Positions 39,668 through 47,992 of a DNA stretch of 64,000 nt are shown here, piece by piece (position 1 is the stretch's first letter; the number at the start of each line of letters is the position of its first letter). The stretch spans positions 1-64,000 of the forward strand of contig NZ_JADZ01000018.1 of NCBI RefSeq assembly GCF_000518645.1, given 5' to 3'. The notes below the pieces were generated by a model. It ran no database searches, was not told where the DNA came from, and saw only the letters and a list, made by a program, of their open reading frames with translations. The translations under genes and the position numbers were made by a program. The DNA comes from Curvibacter gracilis ATCC BAA-807 (GTDB lineage: Bacteria; Pseudomonadota; Gammaproteobacteria; Burkholderiales; Burkholderiaceae_C).

Positions 39668-40294
39668 GTGAGCGACGCCCCCCCAATCCTCTGCGTGCTG
39701 GGCATCGGCAACGTGCTGTGGGCCGACGAGGGCTTCGGCGTGCGCTGCGTCGAGGCCCTGCACCGGCGCTACGAGTTCGCCGACCAGGTGCGCCTGATCG
39801 ACGGCGGCACCCAGGGCCTGTACCTGATCCAGCACGTGCAGGCCGCCTCGCGCCTGCTGATCTTCGATGCCATCGACTACGGGCTGCCGCCCGGCACCCT
39901 CAAGGTGATCGAGGGCGACGAGGTGCCCGCCTTCATGGGGGCCAAGAAAATGAGCCTGCACCAGACCGGCTTCCAGGAGGTGCTGATGCTGGCCAAGCTC
40001 ACCGAGCAGTATCCACAGGAGGTGGTGCTGCTGGGCTGCCAGCCCGAAGAGCTGGACGACTACGGCGGCAGCCTGCGGCCCCGGGTCAAGCAGGCCCTGG
40101 AAGACGCCCTGGCGTTGGGCCTGGACAGGCTGCGCCAGTGGGGCGCCCAGCCCCGGCCGCGCGACACACCGCTGCCCGATCACGAAGCCATCACCTTTGC
40201 CGAGCTGGCGCTCAACCGCTACGAAGCCGAGCGCCCGCCCGAGGCGCTGGCCTGCCGGGTCGGTGACGAGCGCTTCATGCCGACCGGAGCCTGA
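39668..40294 (+). CDS. hoxM: HoxM, C-terminal maturation endopeptidase for HoxG
   Basis: A 208-residue protease of the HyaD/HybD family that removes the 15-residue tail of HoxG after nickel insertion. The nickel-recognising residues are in LGIGNVLWADEGFG (Glu), IFDAIDYG (Asp) and MSLHQTGFQEVL (His). The start is GTG at 39668, four bases after the hoxZ stop, with TGAGG just upstream. It ends four bases before hoxL. The regulatory hydrogenase in this cluster has no tail and does not need it. Confidence 0.93.
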   Translation: MSDAPPILCVLGIGNVLWADEGFGVRCVEALHRRYEFADQVRLIDGGTQGLYLIQHVQAASRLLIFDAIDYGLPPGTLKVIEGDEVPAFMGAKKMSLHQTGFQEVLMLAKLTEQYPQEVVLLGCQPEELDDYGGSLRPRVKQALEDALALGLDRLRQWGAQPRPRDTPLPDHEAITFAELALNRYEAERPPEALACRVGDERFMPTGA

Positions 40295-40298
40295 GCCC

Positions 40299-40628
40299 AT
40301 GTGCATCGGCATCCCCATGCAGGTCGTTCGGCTGGAGCCAGGCCACGCCCTGTGCGCCGGCCCCGGCGAGCTGCGCCGCGTGCGCACCGCCCTGGTAGGC
40401 CCCTGCCAGCCGGGCGACTGGCTGCTGGTCTTCATCGACAGCGCGCAGGAGATCCTGTCGCCCGAGCGGGCGCGCGAAATCAACGACACCCTGGCCTTGA
40501 TGCAGGCGGCGCTGGCCGGCGAGGCCTGCGCCGAACCGGCCTTTGCCCTGCCCTCGAGCCTGAGCCGGGACGAACTGCTGGCCCTCTCGGGCCGCCCCGC
40601 CCTGCCCACCACCGGAGAACCCGTTTGA
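40299..40628 (+). CDS. hoxL: HoxL, HypC-family chaperone for HoxG
   Basis: A 109-residue HypC/HupF-type protein. The N-terminal MCIGIPMQV with Cys2 is the functional signature: the cysteine holds the Fe(CN)2CO unit during transfer to the large subunit. It is dedicated to HoxG, in parallel to the general HypC encoded later at 46535. The C-terminal 35 residues extend past the usual HypC core. Its TGA overlaps the TTG start of hoxO. Confidence 0.9.
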   Translation: MCIGIPMQVVRLEPGHALCAGPGELRRVRTALVGPCQPGDWLLVFIDSAQEILSPERAREINDTLALMQAALAGEACAEPAFALPSSLSRDELLALSGRPALPTTGEPV

Positions 40629-41131
40629 GCACCGACACCCCCTCTTTGCCCGTGAACCTGGTCCGCCTGCCCGTGCAGGCCCCGGTCACGCCGGCCGACA
40701 CCCCGGCCCTGGTCGAGCGCCTGATCACGCAGTTCAACGGCCAATGGGTCGACGAGCACAACCTGGACACCTGGGCCGCCGCCGGCGGCGACCGCGTGCT
40801 GCTGTTCACCGGGGACACCACCCGCTTCCCGGAAGGCCTGGATGTGGCGGTGGTGTTGCCGGAACTGCAGCAAGCCCATGCCGGGCGCTTCCAGATCGGC
40901 GTGGTGCCCCGTGCCAGCGAGGAGCGGCTGGCGCGCCGCTTCGGCTCGCAACGCTGGCCCACCCTGGTCTTCCTGCGCGATGGCGGCTATGTGGGCGCCC
41001 TGAGCGGGATGCTGGACTGGGAGGATTTCGTGCGCGAAGTCGGCGCCACCCTGGCGCGGCCGATCAGCCGCGCCCCCGGCGTCGGCATTGCCGTGGTCTC
41101 GGGCGACGCTGCTGCCTCCCACTGCCATTGA
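40625..41131 (+). CDS. hoxO: HoxO, HyaE-type thioredoxin-fold chaperone of HoxK
   Basis: A 168-residue protein of the HyaE/HupG family with a thioredoxin-like fold but no CxxC. RRFGSQRWPTLVFLRDGGYVG is the family core (shortened here in reading to RWPTLVFL). HoxO/HyaE binds the Tat-signal-bearing small subunit and delays its export until assembled. The start is TTG at 40625 inside TTTGA, overlapping hoxL; this is the only start that keeps the family length. Confidence 0.88.
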   Translation: MSTDTPSLPVNLVRLPVQAPVTPADTPALVERLITQFNGQWVDEHNLDTWAAAGGDRVLLFTGDTTRFPEGLDVAVVLPELQQAHAGRFQIGVVPRASEERLARRFGSQRWPTLVFLRDGGYVGALSGMLDWEDFVREVGATLARPISRAPGVGIAVVSGDAAASHCH

Positions 41132-41143
41132 AAGGGCTGCCGC

Positions 41144-42010
41144 ATGAAAGACTTTCCGATTCCCGTCGTGGGCCTGGGCCCCGGCAGCCAGAGTGAAGAA
41201 GACACCCTGGACTACATGCCCATGCCCCAGGGCATGAGCACCTTCCACGCCCCACCGCTGCCCGAACCCGAGGACGTGGCCGATCGCGTGGGCGCGCACC
41301 GGGTGCTGCAGGCGGCCCTGAGCGCCCTGGCCGAAGTGCGCCACGGCGGCGCCAACCAGCGCCTCAGCCTGAACCACCTCGACGCCGCCGACCGGCAACT
41401 GGTGAACCAGGTGCTGGGCGAAGGCGAGGTCAGCGCCCGGGTGACCCCGCTGGGCGACGAGCCCACGGAGATCAACGTGCAGGAATCCGTGTTCGCGGGC
41501 GTGTGGCGGGTGATCCGCTCGGTCCATGGCGTGCCGGTGGATGACCAGATCGAACTGGGCCCCATCCCCGAGGCCTTGCGCGAGGCCGCACAGCAGGACT
41601 GGCGCCCGGCACTGCCCGAATGGGCCGGCGCCCTGCCCCCGAATGTGCAGAACGCCCCCGCCGTGCTGGCCGAGATCGAAGACCACATGCACGACTGGCA
41701 AGCCGGTCAGCCCGCCCATGTGGTGAACCTCACGCTCTTGCCCATGACGGTGGAGGACATCGGCTTTCTGGACCACCACCTGGGCACGGGTCGGGTGCTG
41801 ATCCTGTCACGTGGCTACGGCAACTGCCGCATCACCAACACCTGCCGGCCCAACGGTTGGCGGGTGGTGTACTACAACTCGGCGGACACCGTGATCCTCA
41901 ACACGGTGGAGATCACCGCCCTGCCCGAAGTGGCGCTGGCCGCCCCGGAAGACCTGCAGGACTCGCATGAGCGCCTGCAGGAGGTGCTGCACTGGGTGGT
42001 GCAGGCATGA
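41144..42010 (+). CDS. hoxQ: HoxQ, HyaF-type small-subunit maturation protein
   Basis: A 288-residue protein of the HyaF/HupH family. It interacts with the HoxK precursor together with HoxO. Family marks are IPVVGLGPGSQ at the start, DYMPMPQGMSTF, and near the C-terminus a conserved block SRGYGNCRITNT ending in VYYNSADTVILNT, with the conserved Cys. The ATG at 41144 follows AGGGCTGCCGC. It overlaps hoxR by 4 bases. Confidence 0.92.
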   Translation: MKDFPIPVVGLGPGSQSEEDTLDYMPMPQGMSTFHAPPLPEPEDVADRVGAHRVLQAALSALAEVRHGGANQRLSLNHLDAADRQLVNQVLGEGEVSARVTPLGDEPTEINVQESVFAGVWRVIRSVHGVPVDDQIELGPIPEALREAAQQDWRPALPEWAGALPPNVQNAPAVLAEIEDHMHDWQAGQPAHVVNLTLLPMTVEDIGFLDHHLGTGRVLILSRGYGNCRITNTCRPNGWRVVYYNSADTVILNTVEITALPEVALAAPEDLQDSHERLQEVLHWVVQA

Positions 42011-42246
42011 GCACCGGCAGCGCCGCCCGCTTCGAAGGCAGCTACCTCGGAGACGCCACCCGCCTGGCGCCGGGGGCGCGGCTGGAGTGCAAGATCTGCT
42101 GGTGGGTCTACGACCCGGCCCAGGGCGACCCGGTCTGGCAGATCCCGCCGGGCGTGGCCTTCACCGCGCTGCCCACGCACTGGCGCTGCCCGAACTGCGA
42201 CGGCGACGCCGACCAGTTCATGGTGCTGGACGACGCCCCCCGCTGA
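42007..42246 (+). CDS. hoxR: HoxR, rubredoxin for oxygen-tolerant cluster assembly
   Basis: A 79-residue rubredoxin-like protein. The iron-binding cysteines are CKIC and CPNC, with WVYDPAQGD and the aromatic core expected of a rubredoxin. HoxR-type rubredoxins occur only beside oxygen-tolerant hydrogenases and are needed to form the proximal [4Fe-3S] cluster under aerobic growth, so this agrees with the six cysteines of HoxK. It overlaps the hoxQ stop by 4 bases. Confidence 0.93.
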   Translation: MSTGSAARFEGSYLGDATRLAPGARLECKICWWVYDPAQGDPVWQIPPGVAFTALPTHWRCPNCDGDADQFMVLDDAPR

Positions 42247-42262
42247 GATCCGCTGAGACCTG

Positions 42263-42820
42263 ATGGTGCACGACATCCGCCACCCGCCCGATGCTGCCGC
42301 GCTGCTGCAGGCGCGCAGCCGCGCCCTGGCCGGGCTGTTCGAGGAGATTGCCGGCCACCGCATGGCCGGCATCCCCGTGCTGCACCCCTTGCTGCGGGTG
42401 GAAGCCCTGGGATTTGAATGCGCACCGGTCGATCCTGAAGCCCCTCCTCCAGAGCCCGAGGCCGGCCTCGGCGTGCTGATCACCCCCTGGTTCATGAATC
42501 TGGTCTGCCTGCCCCTGCAGCGCCAGGATCTGCCACGGCAGCCTGGGCGCAAACGGATCCGCCAGATCGGAAGCTCGGAGTTCGAGTTCATCTCGGCCTG
42601 GGACGACACCCTGGGCGCGTACGAGGCCTGCTCCCTGTTCTCGCCCATGTTCGCCTTTGCCGACCATGCCGCCGCACAGGCCACGGCGCAGGAGGTGCTG
42701 CGACTGCTGCGCCAAGACCCCGCACCGCTGAAGCAGGCCGAGGCCCGACATCCCGCGTGCGCCACGCCACCCATGCCGGCACGCCGGGCCTTTTTTCTGG
42801 GCCGGGGGGCCAGCGCATGA
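42263..42820 (+). CDS. hoxT: HoxT, HybE-family hydrogenase assembly chaperone
   Basis: A 185-residue protein of the HybE/HupJ family. The central block GVLITPWFMNLVCLPL followed by FEFISAWDDTLGAYEACSLFSPM is characteristic. HybE-type proteins bind precursor subunits of Tat-exported hydrogenases; HoxT contributes to assembly in air. The C-terminal ~35 residues are a variable Ala/Pro/Arg-rich tail. ATG at 42263 follows CTGAGACCTG, with a poor ribosome site; its stop overlaps hoxV (ATGA). Confidence 0.88.
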   Translation: MVHDIRHPPDAAALLQARSRALAGLFEEIAGHRMAGIPVLHPLLRVEALGFECAPVDPEAPPPEPEAGLGVLITPWFMNLVCLPLQRQDLPRQPGRKRIRQIGSSEFEFISAWDDTLGAYEACSLFSPMFAFADHAAAQATAQEVLRLLRQDPAPLKQAEARHPACATPPMPARRAFFLGRGASA

Positions 42821-43950
42821 GCGAGCACCTGCCGCCCCCGGGCCTGGCCGGCCACCTGCGCCTGCGGCCGGGCCGGGCGCGCCCGGACAACCTGCACAGC
42901 ACCCGCCAGGACTGGCTGGCGCGCCTGGCCCCCGGCCAGCCGGCTGACCAGTTGCCGGCGCTGGCGGGGCGGCTGTTCAGCCTGTGCGGGCAGGCCCAGC
43001 GCCTGTGCGCCAGCCTGGCCGTGCAGGCCGCCTGCGGCCAGCCGGCCGGCGAAGACCACGCCCAGGCCCTGGCCGCGTTGCATGAGGAAACCCTGCGCGA
43101 ACACCTGCGCCGCATCCTGCTGGACTGGCCACGCCAGTTGGGAGGCGAACCCGCCCACGCGGTGCAGGCCGCCAACGCCTTGGCCAGCTGCCCGGCGCTG
43201 AAGCGCCCGGGATCGGGCCTGGGGGATCTGCCGCAATGGCTGGCCCACCACCTGCTGGGCCAGCCCGCCGAGCGCTGGCTGAGCGCCTGGGAGCTGCGCC
43301 CCGAGACCCATCTCAGGCAATGGTGCGACACGCACGACGGCTGGCTGCCCCGCCTGCTGGGCCAGGCCCGTGCCTGGACCGACCAGGCCCAGGCCGCCAG
43401 CCCGCTGCTGCCCTGGCCAGACGAGGCCGCCGCCCAGGCGCTGGCCCGGCGGCTGGCGACAGAGCACCGCTTCAGCAGTCAACCCGACTGGCAAGGCCAG
43501 TGCGCCGAAACCGGTCCCTGGAGCCGCCGCCACACACAGCCGGCTCAAACCCTGGCCCCGGCAACGCCCTGGCTGCGCCTGGGCGCCCGGCTGGCCGAAT
43601 TGGTTCGCCTGGCACTGCCCGACGAGCCGGGGCGCTGCGGCCGCGGCTGGTTGCAGACCGCGCAATGGCCCATCGGCCCGGGCGAAGGGCTGGCCGCCGT
43701 GGAGATGGCGCGGGGCCTGCTGGTGCACCGGGTGCGCCTGAGCCGGGCCGACACGCAGGCCCGTGTGCTGGACTGCCAGGTGCTGGCGCCCACCGAGTGG
43801 AACTTCCACCCCCGGGGGTCGGTGGCCCAGGCGCTGGAAGCCTGGCCCGCCCATGACGCGCCAGACCGGGTGCAGGCCCAGGTCCAGGCCCTGATCTGCG
43901 CGTACGATCCGTGCGTGAGTTATGAGATGGAGGCCCCCCAGCATGCATGA
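42817..43950 (+). CDS. hoxV: HoxV, HupK-type active-site assembly scaffold
   Basis: A 377-residue protein of the HupK/HoxV family, a degenerate relative of hydrogenase large subunits that acts as a scaffold for the Fe(CN)2CO unit before it reaches HoxG. Its kinship shows at the end: DCQVLAPTEWNFHPRG and CAYDPCVSYEM mirror the large-subunit C-terminus, with one Cys retained from the CxxC pair. ATG at 42817 overlaps hoxT; its end overlaps hypA by 8 bases. Confidence 0.88.
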   Translation: MSEHLPPPGLAGHLRLRPGRARPDNLHSTRQDWLARLAPGQPADQLPALAGRLFSLCGQAQRLCASLAVQAACGQPAGEDHAQALAALHEETLREHLRRILLDWPRQLGGEPAHAVQAANALASCPALKRPGSGLGDLPQWLAHHLLGQPAERWLSAWELRPETHLRQWCDTHDGWLPRLLGQARAWTDQAQAASPLLPWPDEAAAQALARRLATEHRFSSQPDWQGQCAETGPWSRRHTQPAQTLAPATPWLRLGARLAELVRLALPDEPGRCGRGWLQTAQWPIGPGEGLAAVEMARGLLVHRVRLSRADTQARVLDCQVLAPTEWNFHPRGSVAQALEAWPAHDAPDRVQAQVQALICAYDPCVSYEMEAPQHA

Positions 43951-44290
43951 AGCCAGTCTCGCCGGAGGCATCCTCCAACTGGTCGAAGACGCAGCCCGCC
44001 GGGAAGGCTTCCGACGGGTCACCCAGCTGCGTCTGGAAGCCGGCCAACTGGCCGGCGTGGAGGCCCGCGCGCTGCGCTTCGCCCTGGAAGCCCTGGCCCC
44101 GGGCACGCTGCTGCAAGGCGCGCACGTGGTCATCGAAGAGCCCCCGGGTCAGGCCTGGTGCCTGCCTTGCGGCCTCACCGTGGCGCTGGCCCAGCGGGGC
44201 CAGGCCTGCCCGCATTGCGGGCACTTTCAGCTCCAGCCCACCGGCGGCACCGAATTGCGCGTGCTGGACCTGCAGGTGGAAGACGACTGA
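43943..44290 (+). CDS. hypA: HypA, nickel insertion protein
   Basis: A 115-residue HypA. It begins MHEASLAGG, where His2 and Glu3 form the nickel site, and has a zinc site made of CLPC and CPHC (about residues 73-76 and 90-93). HypA, with HypB, delivers nickel to the large subunits. ATG at 43943 lies inside the last codons of hoxV (8-base overlap). Confidence 0.95.
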   Translation: MHEASLAGGILQLVEDAARREGFRRVTQLRLEAGQLAGVEARALRFALEALAPGTLLQGAHVVIEEPPGQAWCLPCGLTVALAQRGQACPHCGHFQLQPTGGTELRVLDLQVEDD

Positions 44291-44359
44291 GCCCCGCCGC
44301 CCCACGAGCCCGCCCTGCCCCCCCACCCCGACATCACGAACCACCCCGAGGAGAAGCCC

Positions 44360-45343
44360 ATGTGCGTCGTCTGCGGTTGCGCCAGCACCGCCTCCCCAAG
44401 CCAGGACCCTGCCCACCAACATGCCCACGGGCATGGTCACATGCACGGTCACATGCACGGTCACGGTCAGGGCCACGGCCATCACCACAGCGATGGCCCC
44501 GCCCCCACCCAGGCCCCCACCCAGATAGAAAACGCGGCCGAGACCCCGGTGCAGGTCAACGCCCTGACCGGCGACCTGCACTTTGGCGCCGGCGCGGCAC
44601 GCGTGTCCGTGCCCGGCATGAGCCAGGCCCGGGCCATCAAGCTGGAGACCGACATCCTGGGCGAGAACAACCGCATCGCCCGCCTCAACCGCGCCCACTT
44701 CGAGGCCCATGGCGTGACGGCGCTCAACCTGGTCTCCAGCCCGGGCTCGGGCAAGACCACGCTGCTGTGCGCCACCATCGAAGCCCTGCGCCGGCGCGAG
44801 CCGGGCCTGCAGGTGGCCGTGATCGAGGGCGACCAACAGACCAGCTTCGATGCCGACCGCATCCGCGCCACCGGCGCACCGGCCGTGCAGGTCAACACCG
44901 GCAAGGGCTGCCACCTGGACGCCCCCATGGTGGCGCAGGCGTTTGCCCAGTTGCACAGCCACGATCACGCCCACCACGGTCATCACGACCACGACCACCA
45001 TCACGCTCACGCCCAAACGCACAGCCTGCTGTTCATCGAAAACGTGGGCAACCTGGTCTGCCCCGCGGTCTGGGACCTGGGCGAGGCCGCCAAGGTCGCC
45101 ATCCTGTCGGTCACCGAAGGCGAGGACAAGCCGCTCAAATACCCCGACATGTTTGCCGCCGCCCAGCTGATGATCCTCAACAAGGTCGACCTGCTGCCCC
45201 ACCTGCGCTTTGATGTGGCGCGCTGCATCGCGGCCGCGCGCCAGGTCAACCCGACCATCGAGGTCATCAAGCTCTCGGCCAGCACCGGCCAGGGCATGGA
45301 CGCCTGGCTGAACTGGCTCAGCTGCGCCAGGGTGCCCGCCTGA
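44360..45343 (+). CDS. hypB: HypB, nickel-inserting GTPase with two histidine-rich regions
   Basis: A 327-residue GTPase that inserts nickel together with HypA. The N-terminal CVVCGC motif, a 13-His run at residues 19-43, then the G domain: SSPGSGKTT (P loop, about 127-135), the VIEGDQQTS switch, [18 protein letters not shown] and NKVDLLP. Unusual: a second run at residues 199-221 with 13 histidines in 23 residues lies between the GKGCHLDA metal-binding stretch and ENVGN, where other HypB proteins have a short linker. Both runs could store nickel or zinc. It starts 69 bases after hypA, the largest gap within the assembly genes. Confidence 0.95.
   Translation: MCVVCGCASTASPSQDPAHQHAHGHGHMHGHMHGHGQGHGHHHSDGPAPTQAPTQIENAAETPVQVNALTGDLHFGAGAARVSVPGMSQARAIKLETDILGENNRIARLNRAHFEAHGVTALNLVSSPGSGKTTLLCATIEALRRREPGLQVAVIEGDQQTSFDADRIRATGAPAVQVNTGKGCHLDAPMVAQAFAQLHSHDHAHHGHHDHDHHHAHAQTHSLLFIENVGNLVCPAVWDLGEAAKVAILSVTEGEDKPLKYPDMFAAAQLMILNKVDLLPHLRFDVARCIAAARQVNPTIEVIKLSASTGQGMDAWLNWLSCARVPA
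44435..44470 (+). repeat. 12-base tandem repeat encoding the N-terminal His-rich run of HypB
   Basis: GGTCACATGCAC occurs twice in a row (44435-44446, 44447-44458), followed by GGTCAC and GGTCAG. It encodes the Gly-His-Met-His repeat of HypB, so copy changes would change histidine number without a frameshift. Confidence 0.75.
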
Positions 45344-45371
45344 AACCAGCGCTTTTGCCTGCGATGACCCC

Positions 45372-46562
45372 GTGACGCCTCCCGACCGCACCGCCCCCCA
45401 GCCCACCGTGCTCGCCTGCGGCGCCTGGCTGAAGAACCGCGCCTGCCTGCTCGGCCCGCAGGGCCTGCAGTGGTCCGCCCCACATGGCGACCTGAGCGAC
45501 CCGCAGGCCTGCCATGCCCTGGAGGCCTCGGCCCGGGGCCTGGCGGCCCAGGCGCGCCACCGCGTGCAGGTGGTGGCGCACGATCTGCACCCTGATTTCT
45601 TCAGCACCCGGCTGGCCGTGCGCCTGGCCCACGAATGGGAACTGCCTGCGGTCGGGGTCCAGCACCACCATGCCCACATCGGGGCGGTGATGGCCGAACA
45701 TGGGCTCGATCAGCCGGTGGTGGGCCTGGCCCTCGACGGCGTGGGGCTGGGCACCGACGGCGGCGCCTGGGGCGGCGAGCTGCTGTGGGTGAGCCCCGGC
45801 GAATGGCGCCGCCTGGGCTCCCTGAGCCCCATCGCCCTGCCCGGTGGCGACCGGGCGGCCCGCGAGCCCTGGCGCATGGCGGCAGCCGCCCTGCACGCCC
45901 TGGGCCGACTGGACGAGGTGCCCGGGCGCTTCGCCGCCCCGGCCGGCGAAGCCTGTGCGCGCGGGGTTCACACGCTGCTGCAACGGGGACTGAACTGCCC
46001 GCCCACCAGCAGCACCGGGCGCTGGTTCGATGCGGCCGCCGGCGCGCTGGGCCTGAGCATTCATCAAAGCGACGAGGCCGAGGCCGCCATCCGCTTGCAG
46101 ACCCGCGCCGAAGCCTGGCTGGCCCAGCACGGCCCGCAGAGCCTGCCCACCTCGCCGGCGCTGCCGGTCTCGCTGAGCGGTCTGGACCTGCGCCCCCTGC
46201 TGGCCGAGTTGCTGGACACACCGCAGCTCGACGCCCCCCGAGCCGCGGCCCACTTTCACCGGCAGCTGGCCCGGGGCCTGACCGACTGGGCCACGCTGGC
46301 GGCCGAAGCCACCGGCACCCGCTCGGTGTGCCTGGGCGGCGGCTGCTTTTTCAACCGCCTGCTCACCGAGCAGCTGACCGAGGGGCTGCGCCAGCGCGGC
46401 CTGAGCGTGTACCGCGCCCTGAACCACTCCTGCGGGGACGCCGGTCTGGCCCTGGGCCAGGCCTGGGTGGCCGCCCACCAGATCCGGGCCAGTGCCCCCC
46501 CGACCGAAACCGAAACCGCCCCCGAAAGCCAGCCATGTGCCTTGCCCTGCCAGCCCTCCTGA
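45372..46562 (+). CDS. hypF: Short-form HypF carbamoyltransferase (no acylphosphatase or YrdC domains)
   Basis: A 396-residue protein equal to only the C-terminal Kae1-like half of HypF, which normally is ~750 residues. HypF converts carbamoyl phosphate to a carbamoyl adenylate and passes it to HypE as the source of cyanide ligands. Retained: QHHHAHIGAVMAEH (metal histidines), LALDGVGLGTDGGAWGGE, and CLGGGCFFN. Missing: the N-terminal acylphosphatase, zinc fingers and YrdC domain. A similar short HypF1 (394 residues) is known in Ralstonia and works, possibly with help from a full HypF. The start is GTG at 45372. It overlaps hypC by 28 bases. Confidence 0.9.
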   Translation: MTPPDRTAPQPTVLACGAWLKNRACLLGPQGLQWSAPHGDLSDPQACHALEASARGLAAQARHRVQVVAHDLHPDFFSTRLAVRLAHEWELPAVGVQHHHAHIGAVMAEHGLDQPVVGLALDGVGLGTDGGAWGGELLWVSPGEWRRLGSLSPIALPGGDRAAREPWRMAAAALHALGRLDEVPGRFAAPAGEACARGVHTLLQRGLNCPPTSSTGRWFDAAAGALGLSIHQSDEAEAAIRLQTRAEAWLAQHGPQSLPTSPALPVSLSGLDLRPLLAELLDTPQLDAPRAAAHFHRQLARGLTDWATLAAEATGTRSVCLGGGCFFNRLLTEQLTEGLRQRGLSVYRALNHSCGDAGLALGQAWVAAHQIRASAPPTETETAPESQPCALPCQPS

Positions 46563-46816
46563 TCGACCTCCATGACGACCTTCAGGCCACCGTCGATCTG
46601 GGCGGTGTGCGCAAGACCATCTCCATCGCCCTGGTGCCGGATGCGCGGCCGGGCGACTACGTGATCGTGCATGTGGGCCACGCCATCGGCCGCATCGACC
46701 CCGAAGAGGCCGCCCGGACCCTGGCGCTCTTTGAGGAGATGGCCCACCTGGACGTTGAACTGAACGCTCCGTTGGACACCCCCCTGCTCGACACCGAAAC
46801 ACCGCTCAAGCCATGA
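46535..46816 (+). CDS. hypC: HypC, Fe(CN)2CO-transfer chaperone
   Basis: A 93-residue HypC. MCLALPALLI carries the functional Cys2; VDLGGVRKTISIALVP and GDYVIVHVGHAIGRID follow as in the family. It forms the Fe(CN)2CO-building complex with HypD and carries the unit to the large subunits. The ATG lies 28 bases inside hypF in another frame, and the stop overlaps the hypD start. Confidence 0.95.
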   Translation: MCLALPALLIDLHDDLQATVDLGGVRKTISIALVPDARPGDYVIVHVGHAIGRIDPEEAARTLALFEEMAHLDVELNAPLDTPLLDTETPLKP

Positions 46817-47958
46817 AGTACATCGACGAATTCCGCAACGGCGATCTCGCCCGCCAGATCGCCCAGCGCCTGGCCAGCGAGGCCGCCCCCGCCCGCCGCT
46901 ACCACTTCATGGAGTTCTGCGGCGGGCACACCCACGCGATCTCGCGCTATGGCGTGGCCGAGCTGCTGCCCCCCAACGTGCGCATGGTGCATGGCCCGGG
47001 TTGCCCCGTCTGCGTGCTGCCCATCGGCCGGGTGGACATGGCGATCCGGCTGGCCTTGCAGCATGGCGCCATCGTCTGCACCTACGGCGACACCCTGCGG
47101 GTGCCGGCCTCCGATGGCCTGTCGCTGATGAAGGCCAAGGCCCGTGGCGGCGACATCCGCATGGTGTACTCGGCCGCCGACGCCCTGGCCATTGCGCGCC
47201 GCAACCCCGAGCGCGAGGTGGTGTTTTTCGCCATCGGCTTTGAAACCACCACCCCACCCACCGCCCTGGTGATCACACAGGCCAAGGCCGAGGGGCTGCT
47301 CAACTTCAGCGTGCTGTGCTGCCATGTGCTCACGCCCGCGGCCATCACGCACATCCTGAATTCGCCCGAGGTGGCCCAGTACGGCACCGTGCCGCTGGAC
47401 GGCTTTGTCGGCCCGGCGCACGTGAGCATCGTGATCGGATCGGCCCCCTACGAGCCCTTTGCGGTGGGCTACCGCAAACCGGTGGTGATCGCGGGCTTCG
47501 AGCCGCTGGACGTGATGCAGGCCATCCTGATGCTGGTGCGCCAATGCAACGAAGGGCGCGCGCTGGTCGAGAACGAATTCACCCGTGCGGTGGACCGCCA
47601 CGGCAATCGCCACGCCCAGGCCCTGATGGCCCAGGTGTTCGAGCACCGGCCCAGCTTCGAGTGGCGCGGCCTGGGCGAGGTGCCCGACAGCGCCCTGCGC
47701 ATCCGCGACGCCTATGCCACCTTCGACGCCGAGCGCCGCTTCGACCTGCCCTACCGGGCCGTGGCCGACAACAAGGCCTGCGAATGCGGGGCGATCCTGC
47801 GCGGGGTGAAAAAGCCCACCGACTGCAAGATCTTCGGCACCGTGTGCACCCCCGAGAACCCGGTGGGCTCGTGCATGGTCTCCAGCGAGGGCGCCTGCGC
47901 CGCACACTATTCCTACGGGCGCTTCCGCGACATCGCGATCGTCGCCGAATCGGCCTGA
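46813..47958 (+). CDS. hypD: HypD, Fe-S scaffold protein for Fe(CN)2CO assembly
   Basis: A 381-residue iron-sulfur protein. The conserved cysteine blocks are MEFCGGHTHAI (about C36), PGCPVCVLP (about C64/C67), and the C-terminal four-cysteine [4Fe-4S] site in CECGAI...DCKIFGTVCTP...GSCMV. HypD with HypC holds iron while CO and cyanide are attached. ATG at 46813 overlaps hypC. Confidence 0.96.
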   Translation: MKYIDEFRNGDLARQIAQRLASEAAPARRYHFMEFCGGHTHAISRYGVAELLPPNVRMVHGPGCPVCVLPIGRVDMAIRLALQHGAIVCTYGDTLRVPASDGLSLMKAKARGGDIRMVYSAADALAIARRNPEREVVFFAIGFETTTPPTALVITQAKAEGLLNFSVLCCHVLTPAAITHILNSPEVAQYGTVPLDGFVGPAHVSIVIGSAPYEPFAVGYRKPVVIAGFEPLDVMQAILMLVRQCNEGRALVENEFTRAVDRHGNRHAQALMAQVFEHRPSFEWRGLGEVPDSALRIRDAYATFDAERRFDLPYRAVADNKACECGAILRGVKKPTDCKIFGTVCTPENPVGSCMVSSEGACAAHYSYGRFRDIAIVAESA

Positions 47959-47992
47959 TCAATAGCCCCAAGGACCCAAGGACCTGCCCCCC

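Noticed and set aside
44414-44488. Short regular repeats that resemble a CRISPR array at low resolution.
   Set aside because: They encode the His-rich run of HypB in frame and have no spacers.
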